From: Undaria pinnatifida
Lineage: Eukaryota; Sar; Phaeophyceae; Laminariales; Alariaceae
Direction: 5' to 3'
Length of the DNA: 64,000 nucleotides
Assembly: GCA_012845835.1 (NCBI GenBank)
Contig: JABAKD010000021.1
Coordinates: 4,118,206 to 4,182,205 of the forward strand
How positions within the stretch are numbered: the stretch's first letter is position 1; each line of letters opens with the position of its first letter. A program made the translations under genes and the position numbers. Below the pieces are notes generated by a model that worked only from the letters and a program-made list of their open reading frames with translations, ran no database searches and was not told the DNA's origin. This document shows, piece after piece, positions 13,001 through 22,700 of the stretch.

Positions 13001-16000
13001 TATCCCGATATAAGGCGGTCTGAGTAAGGCGGCATCTCCCACTAAGGCGGTCTAAGCAAGGCCGTATCCCTATATAAGGCGGGCTGAGCAAGGCCGTATC
13101 CCTATATAATTCGGTCTGCGTAACGCCGTATCCCGATATAAGGCGGTCTGAGCAAGGCGGTATCTCCCACTAAGGCGGTCTGAGTAAGGCCGTATCCCTA
13201 TATAAGGCGGTCTGAGTAAGGCGGTATCCCCAAATAAGGCGGCGTGAGCAAGGCCGTATCCCTACGTAAGGCGGTCTGAGCCGTATCCCTATATAATTCG
13301 GTCTGAGTAAGGCAGTATCCCGATATAATTCGGTCTGAGTAAGGCGGTATCTCGATATAAGGCGGTCTGAGTACGGCGGTATCCCGATATAAGGCAGTCT
13401 AAGTAACGCCGTATCTCGATATAAGGCGGTCTGAGTAAGGCGGTATCCCGATAAAAGGCGGTCTGAGCAAGGCGGTATTTCCCACTAAGGCGGTCTGAGC
13501 AAATCCGTATCCCTATATAAGGCGGTTTGAGCAAGGCCGTATCCCTATATAAGGTGGTCTGAGCAAGGCCGTATGCCTGTATAATTCGGTCTGAGTGAGG
13601 CGGTATCCCGATATAAGGCGGTCTGAGCAAGGCAGTATCTCCCACTAAGGCGGTCTGAGTAACGCCGTATCCCTATATAAGGCGGTCTGAGTAAGGCGGT
13701 ATCCCCAAATAAGGCGGTCTGAGCAAGGCGGCGTCCCGATACAAGGCGGTCACGATCGCCTGGCGCGACCGGGGGATTGCAATCAAAAAACCTCGACTCA
13801 ACACGGCGGCTTCCCCAAATTAAGCGGCCTTAATGCTCAGGCACGCCCGAGGGTACCTTACCGCTTACTCGAGAAAACGGTCGACATACTCTTTACATTA
13901 TATACCAGGTATACATATATCCTAGCCCCAACCCCTAACCCTATCACAACGAAACGCAACCAACCAAAGCAGGGTGAAACCCCCTTTGTCCCCTACACAA
14001 CAGCAGTGTGCGCCAACCATCGTCTCGAAAAAGTGGTGAGCTCTACTGACCACATGACCGCCTCACTGGTGGACCTCCTATTATACTTGGAACTAGTGTG
14101 GACTGGGGGGCCCCTACGGTCACCACCTCACTGGTGGACCTCCTATTATACTTGGAACTAGTGTGGACTGGGGGGCCCCTACGGTCTCCAGATAAGGCGA
14201 TGGCGATATAAAGCGGTCAGAGTAAAAGGCGGTTGTTGTTTGTTGTTGTTTTCTCACATTAACTCTTGTCAAAAATCTAGAGTCCGTGGTCACACAAAGG
14301 TATCCCGACATGAGGCGGTCACGATCGCCTGGCGCGACCGGGGAATTGCAATAAAAAAAAACTCGACTGAATAAAGAGGCTTCCCCAAATGAGGCGGTCT
14401 TAATGCTCAGGCACACACCACCGCCTTCCTGGTTGACCCCTATTTTATAAAAATATTTCAAGGACGTCAGCCGTGAGTTCGCCCCCTACGTACTTCGAAT
14501 TAGCGCAGGCTGGGAGACCCCACGGGCCCCAAACAAGGCGATGGCGTTACAACACGCGGCCAAAACCAAAATCGCCCACATGTCGTTCTACTGCTGTAGT
14601 TTTGGCAAAATATTTGCGTTTCAAGAACCAAAATCGTTCGAAACGTCGTTCTGGTTTGGCAAAATGGTCCGTTTCTCATCCCGAGGTAACGGGTTAGTTC
14701 CATCAGGTTGCACATTTTCGGATTTTTGGTCAAAGTCCGGTGTAGGGTGGTGGCTGACATGGAGAGACACTCAAACCAGAACGATGCCCAAGCCCACCTA
14801 CCGCAGCGTGGGTCCTGGTAAAGTATGTGGTGGACGCGCTCGCCTCTCGCGTAAGAAACCACTCCGGCCTTCTCCAAAAAAGGTAAAACATTGCTCGGAA
14901 AAAAAAAGAAAAAAACACACACAAGCAAATATGCCACTACTGTTGGATGAATTACGCCTCTTTTTCTACTCTAAACCGCCCCAACTATGCCAAAATAACC
15001 GTATTGACCATTGCAGCTAATTAATTAAAACGGGTCTACGTCTATGCCGAAAGAACTGCTACAAACATCGCAGCAGAGAAAACTTGATAACTAGAACGCC
15101 CAACTATGCCAAAATAACTGCTATAAACATTGCAGCTAATTAAAACGGGCCTACGTCTATTATGACAAAAGAACTGCTACGAACATCGCAACTATGCCAA
15201 AATAACTGCTATAAACATTGCAGCTTATTAAAACGGGCCTGCGTCTACTATGACAAAAGAACTGCGACGAACATCGCAACTATGCCAAAATAACTGCTAT
15301 AAACATTGCAGCTTATTAAAACGGGCCTGTGTCTATGCCAAAAGAACTGATACAAACATCGCAGCAAAGAAAACTTGTTAACTGAAACGGGCCTACGAAC
15401 GTCCCCCAGCAAAATACGTGGAAGATCGCGTGCGACACCACACCACTCGGATCGTCTCCAATATGTAAAACGCTGTTGAAAAAGAACACACATACAATTA
15501 TGCCGCTTTCATGGCATACCACATTTTTTACTTTTTTAAATAAAAACATCCAACTACATCAAAATAATTGCTGTAAATATCGTAGCAAAGAAACCCTGCT
15601 CATTAAAATGGGTCTAAAATTACCTCACCTGATAAAATATGTGGTAGGTGCGCTCGCCCCTCGCGTGCGACACCACTCGGACCTTTTCCAAAAGGTACGT
15701 GTTGCTCTGGGACCCAGAGAGTCGGCAGCGGTCGTCCATCTGCAATTCGGTAAACTTTCCAAACCGCGAGCTGTTGTCGTTCCGGAGGGTCTTGGCGTTA
15801 CCGAAGCTCTCCAGCAGCGGGTTAGACGTGATCACCTGTTAGCGCCGATCGGTAAATTGTTCGGTAAATGGGTTGGTGAAAAACAATGGTTGGAAAAACT
15901 GCGTAAAAAGATTTTGCGTGCGTGAACCGATCGGTAAATCGGTCAACGAATTGGTCGGTAAAACAGTCGTTCGGAAATATGGTCGGAAAACCGGTCGAAA

Positions 16001-16652
16001 AGTTAGCCGGTCGGTAGGTCGATAAATCATTCGGTGTACTAGCCGGCAAATTGATAGTAATAGGTAAAATCCGTCAATAAACCGACCATTTCATCTAGTC
16101 GGTAAATTGGTCAGTAACTCAGTCGGTGAACCAGTCTCGGTGACTTGGTTGGTAAATCCGTCGATCCATTTGGTCCGCGAACCGGTCGGTAAATCTTATC
16201 GTAAATGCCAATCGGTACGCAGGTTGGCCGAAAATCGATTGGCCGGTCATGTAATTTCCCTCCATGCGGAACAGTCGCCAGAACTTCGAGACACGCATTG
16301 AACACAGCGTGGAATGAGAGTCGAAAAAACTTTGCAGTACGCATACCGTAGAAATCGTTCGGTCTCACGTTCATGACCAGAGGTCGATCGACAGTTCCGC
16401 GGCTCGGCGAACAATTAAAAACCGGTCGCATCGGCCGGTGATCGGTCGTTATAGCCAGTTAGCGTGCGCGAATGATTTGCCACCAGCAGTGGCAACAGAA
16501 GAAAAAAAAAACAGTAGTAGCTGTGGCATCATCAGCACCAGTAGCATCACAAGGCGAAACGTGACCATGTAATACTACAGCAGTGGCAGTGGCTTCAGCG
16601 GCGGCAACGGCATCTATCGCCCGAGGTAGCAGAAGAAGCAGCAGCAGAAGCA

Positions 16653-16731
<79 letters not shown>

Positions 16732-19700
16732 ATGGTCATCGTGGCGGCGCCTGTTGCCACCAGCAGAATCACCAGCAAAAGCATCAGCAGCAGCGGCAGC
16801 ATCAGCAGCAGCATCAGCAGCAGCAGCAGCAGCAGCAGCAGCAAGTGGCCAACGCAGCAGCGCCTTCGTCAGTAGCAGAATCATCAGCACCACTAGTAGC
16901 ATCAGCAGCAGCAGCGCATCAACATGACAAACATCACCATCAGCACCATGACCACAACCACAAGTACCATCAGCAGGAGCCGAGTAGCAGCTGCCGCAGT
17001 AGCAACAGCAGCAGCAGCCGCAGTAGCAGCAGCAACAGCAGCAGCTCTCTACTGCTGTAGTAGCAGCCGCGCTAGCAGTAGCACCAGCACCAGCAGAACC
17101 GCCAACAGCACCAGCAGCAGCAGAACCGCAAACAGTACCAACAGCAGCACCAGCACCAGCGACACAGCAAAATACGACCCTGCACAACTGCGATCGCCAA
17201 GACGCAGGCAGAAAACTTATAAGCTTGCACCGTAAATTCACCTAACCCAACCCCAAAACAAACACACACCAAGGTATAAACAAAAACGCGAACGAAGCAA
17301 CATCGACACCCCTCAATACGCGACCACGATACATTTCAGGGTGAGAAGACCCCCCTGTAGCCGGTGACAAGCGCGACGCAAAAAGCAGAGCAACCGATAC
17401 GTCAGTACGCCCGCCCACCCGTCAGCAGACACACGCGCCACCGCGTCTCTTCAAAAGTAGTCCGGTCTTGCAACGCATGCTCACAAGCTGGCATAGCTGT
17501 CGCGGTATGAAAAGATGCAACGAAAGCACCACCACCACCACCACCAGCACCACCACCACCAGCGCTTTGCACGCCGTGTATAGGCCTCTGTCCGAGCAAG
17601 ACGTCGTTGCGTCCGAACCGCGCGTCATGAAATAAACCATGAAGTCGTTTGGGCTGTGGTCGGTGTTGCTTGCCCGGTTACAAGGAAGGTGGCCGATTTG
17701 TTTCTCTCAAGATATTCTACAAGAGTTTTGATCCCCCCCCCCCCGTTTGCTACTTGCGATGCCCCCGGGACAATTCAAGCGAACCACATCCCGAAACGGA
17801 ACCTTGTAAATACACATGTATTTGAGCGAAGGCGTCAGCCGAAGGCCTAGGCTGGACCTGCCAAGGTCTCCACATACTAAATACGCCAGTTCTAGTGTGG
17901 GGAGCTCCGCTACGGCTGACAGGCTTTGACCCAATAAGCTCGCAGTTATTTACGCATAACTCGGGTTTTCTCGCATACTACTCGCATAAAGCAAAAAACG
18001 CAACGCGACCGCAATTCGACCCCACTTTCTTGCATGGTAGGTCGCATAAAAAGCGGTTTAGAGCCAAAATCAGGTTGACGTGCTGAGCAAGCACGCTCAA
18101 AATGAGGACGAAAAACATTTGGACAGCATCAAACGCAGTAGAAATGGACGACTCAGGGCGATTTATGTTTTTAAGCTCAATTTCAAACAAAACTGAGACG
18201 CTCAAAGGAAACACGACAAACATGGAACTAGGGTTGGCATAACTCGAGCATAACCATGGAAAAAAACTGAAAAAAGCGGGAAAAAACTTAAATGAGGCCA
18301 AAACAGCGCGTATTTGGCTCGCACAGTGGTCGAATAATCATGGAATAATCGCTTAACCTGCGCGCATAATCACCCCTTTGTCGCTTATGCGAGCCCTCAA
18401 AAAGTCGCATTGGCTTATTGGGCCAAAGCCTAACGGGTGTACGTCAACAGGGGCAAAGAGTGCCGTTAAACGGCATATTTGTATACAAAGTGTGCGTACC
18501 GCAACAGCCACAAAATGCGGGACAGTCATGGTACTAAAACGCAGGACCGTGCTCTGCAAGCAGCAGCGGCACCCGTACTGGTGCGAACGATATGATGAAC
18601 ACGACCAACGCCAACGTCAAATCAAACAAACCCCAACACGACACCTGTGCCAACAAGAACACCCACCTCCACCTCCCCAACACCATCGCTTCCACCACTA
18701 GTCATCACCACGACCGCCACGACCATTTCACACCACCACCACCACTCCAAAAACCACCACCACAACCACAACTCCAATACCACCATTGTTGGTCTGTATC
18801 GTCACAGCACGACGGTTACAAAAGTAGTAGAGGGTTGCGTATATATTTGTAGGCGTTTTAAAGCAATGTTCTCTAGGGAGAAGGGCCCGAGCACTCTGCA
18901 CTCTGCTCTCCGCTCCTTCTCTCCTCTCCGTCCTCGAATACAAAGAAGAAAATCTACGAACAAGCATTACCATCACCCCCACCATTACCGCCTCGCCCCC
19001 GCCCCCCAACACCTCCCCACCCCCACCTACCACAACCAACACTCCATCCAACCCCCCCTCGGCCACCACCTTCACCACCACCAACGCTCCCCCCACTTTC
19101 ACCACTACCCTACCCCCACCGTCAACACCGCCACTCCACCTCCCACAACCGCCTGCACCACTCAGCACCAACAACCATACCACTACCATCGCCACCCCCA
19201 CCACAACCACCTCGCCCCCGCGCCCCAACGGCCTCTTGACCACAACCACCACCCCTTCCAACCCCGCCTCCAGCCACCACCATCACTCTCCCTGCCCCCA
19301 CCTATCTCATCACCACTATCCGTCCCAACACAATCACCACCATCACCACCACCACCACCACCACCACCACCACCACCACCACCAACAACAAACACAACAC
19401 CACCCCGCCCCTCCTTCCCGCCACCAGCTCCACTCCTCACAACCAAGACCATCCTCATCCCCATCGCCATCTTCGCCATCGGCGCGCACCCCCATCTCAC
19501 CTTCTCTATGGTGCGATCGTTCGCGTGAGCTCCCGCGATATCCGCGAGGTGATTCAGCAGAATCTTGACAGTCTCGGTTTTGCCCGCCCCGCTCTCCCCA
19601 CTCACTAAGATGCTCTGTGAAGGCGGTACGTCAAGAAGGGTAAGAGGGTATATCATGAAAATTAAGCATACGAAGGAAAAAAAAATGGTCTTTCGGCTGC

Positions 19701-22700
19701 ACCGACCTGTTTCGGGACAAGCAACAAAATAACGCCGCCGACACCACCACCATCACCCCCAGCAACATCGACAACACCAACACCACCGTCACCACCAAAC
19801 CAACGTCAACATCAACACCACAGCCAACACCGACACCAACACTAACATCCACACCACCACGACCAACACCAACACCAACACCAGCACAAACAGAATCATC
19901 ACCACTGCCACCGCCACCAGCCCCACCAACCCCACCAACCCCAACCCCAACACCAACAACACTATCACCATCGCCAACGAAAACAATACCAACACCGCCA
20001 CCACCAAAATCATCAACACCAACGCCAACACCACCGCCACCACTACCACCACCACCACTACCACCACCACCCTAACCTGATTAACGCCGTAGGTTTGGAG
20101 ACCCTTAAAGGCCTGCGCGCTTGTGGCGTAGACGTGAGGCGAGAGGTCCGATCGCTTAGACGCTTTCTTATACCCTTGTCCCAGCGCCTGAAAAGACACA
20201 CACACAAATTAGGGCGTTTGCGGATGTATGTGAGGTGAACATAGAAAAAGAGCACACGTCGCACAGACCACCAATCCCCACTCGTATGATCTATATATTT
20301 CAGGTAAATTTGTATGGTCTATCTAGCTCATGTTACCGGGTGGGGTCCGTACGGTTTGCGTGAGCTATAAGATGTTCCCACGGTGGGATCTTCTGTGCCT
20401 TTAATACACAGATCCTGCTCCACATTGCATAACGGCAGATACGTGATCTCCTGAAGATAATCTAGATCGCCATCTGTCCAAGCTGTTGAAAAAAAAAACA
20501 GGAGTGTTGCACGTAACATGACTTTGTATTCGCGTACTCCTGCGTATACTCTTGTCTGTTAGCCCCTCGCCCACTATACCCCCCTCGTCCCCCCCCATCC
20601 CCCTCATGCCTGCCTGGTTGGTGAAAACCCGATGTGCTCCGTCACGGCATAGTAGGGATGTGAGGGTCTATGGTCATAATACTAAGGCCATGCACAAACT
20701 GAGTACCACTACCCCCCCCCTCCTCTGTCCCTGGCCGGCAGGAATGCGAGAGCTTATGGTCATACGACTATACACAAAAATGACTACACCCCGTCCCACC
20801 CCTCTCCTCGCTTTGCTTCCCCTCCACATTTTCCCCCCCACCTTCGCCTGTACACTGAGTCGCCTGTACACTGAGCCACTGGCCAGGATTTCTCTCTTGG
20901 AACAAAACACAAGGCAAGACTAAAAGCTCTGCGCCATAAAAAAAATGTCTCGCGCGCTCGAAAGGAATGTGTGGACCACGGCCTAACAACCACAGCAACC
21001 ACCAACAGGAATATCCCCCCCTCCCCCCTCGCCTGCCTGTTTATCATTCCCCCCCGTATATATATGTATATATCTCGTACCTTGCCGTATATGTTGAGCC
21101 ACTGGTAAGGGTTGATCGCGATGCAGATCTCCCCCGTGTACGTGTAGGGCAAGAGGCTAACGAAACGCCTTCGAAGGTTGTAAAGAATCGCCGGCTCGTG
21201 CAGGTGGTTTAGCGAGCACATGTCCTCCACACCTTGCCGATCCGACGTCTCCGCGTTCTGCCAAACGATAAAAACAAAACAAAACAGAACGAAAATTTAT
21301 ATTTATCACTAGTAAGCGATGAGACAAAACAAAAAAATGACCCCTCACCACGCCAACCCCCTCCCACCCCCCCCCCCCGCTCCCCCTGCTAACCACTGCA
21401 TCACCACCACCACCACCACCACCACCACCACCACCACCACCACCACCACCACCGCCACAATTAATGCCCCTCCACCCACCCGCTCCCGTCCCCTTGCCCC
21501 CCGTCATACCATTCGCACGCCTACCCCCATGCCCAACCCCAACTCCACACCTAGTCCCCTATCCCCACCACCCCCACAAACTCAACAACACCCCAATAAT
21601 TCCATCCCCACCCCGACCCTAACCACCCCCCATCACCCCACCCTCCCGCAACAACCCTCACGTCTTATCACCCCCCCAACCTCACATATGCCTCCCCCTC
21701 TCACTCCACCACAACTTGCACCAATAACGGTAGCGACATTCACCAGGACCACCCGTAACGGTAATGACTCCATGCCCTCACCACAACAACCCCACCCCCA
21801 ATCCCACCACACCTACCCCCCACCACCTATAACGGTACCCCAACCCCCCCACCCCCGCTTCCACCTAAACCCCCCTTCCCCCACATCCACCCCGCTCACT
21901 ACCACCTTCACCCCGGGCACCCCTACCACCACCTCCCTCGACCCACCCCCATCCCAACCCCCACCTACCACGTATGAAGGTAGCGACTGCACATCCGCAC
22001 CAACATCACCACCTCCCCTGGCCCCACCCCGAGCACCACCAACCCAACCCCCTCCTCATCACCACTACTACCTCCACTCTCCCCCCCACCACTTACTCGC
22101 AACGGTACCCCTCGCAACACCCGAACGCACCCCCTCCCGTACCATCCCATCCCCCATCCCTCGACCCACCCCCACCACCCCCATCTGCAACGGAAGCGAC
22201 TCCATGCCCTAGAAGCCAGGTCCCGCCGCATCCACTACAAGGCGGACCGTAACGCGAGGCGAGACCTCCCCGGGCCTATCCCCACCCCTACCCCACCCAA
22301 CCCCCACTCCGCCCCTACCTCGCCCCTACCCCTACCCCACCCCTAACCCCACCCCTAACCCCACCCCACACCCAACCCCCACTCCCACCCGAACCTCTAC
22401 CCCAACCCCTACCCCTACCCTAACCCCCCCCCCCTCCCCCCCCCCCCGACAAACCCCAACCCCCAACCCCCCCCGACCCCAAAACCCCTGCCTCTATACC
22501 CCCCCCCCCTGAACCCGTGCCTCAACTCCAATCCCCACCCCACCGCCAACTCCCCAACCCCCACCCACCCCTACCTCCATCCGACCCCGACTCCGATCCC
22601 CGTCCGCATCCCCACCCCCACCCCCACCCCCATCATCCCCCCCCAACCACTAACACCACTCTCAATTGAAACGGTACCCGCACCTCTACTACCAACCCCC

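Noticed and set aside
12893-13730. Resemblance of the 32-bp array to a CRISPR array
   Set aside because: Units are directly adjacent with no unique spacers, and the genome is eukaryotic.
16459-17241. 260-residue Leu/Cys/Ala-rich ORF on the minus strand
   Set aside because: Product of the CAG/CTG microsatellite; it lies in intron 4 and has no start or splice support.
20400-20490. Exon-like segment after TTTTTTTTCAACAG on the minus strand ([18 protein letters not shown])
   Set aside because: Myosin exons 2 and 3 join in frame without it and the peptide does not fit the motor at that place; an alternative exon is not excluded.
18647-22212. Two ORFs of nearly 300 residues rich in His, Pro and Thr on the plus strand
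   Set aside because: They read (CAC)n-type intron sequence antisense to the myosin gene; composition follows the repeat.
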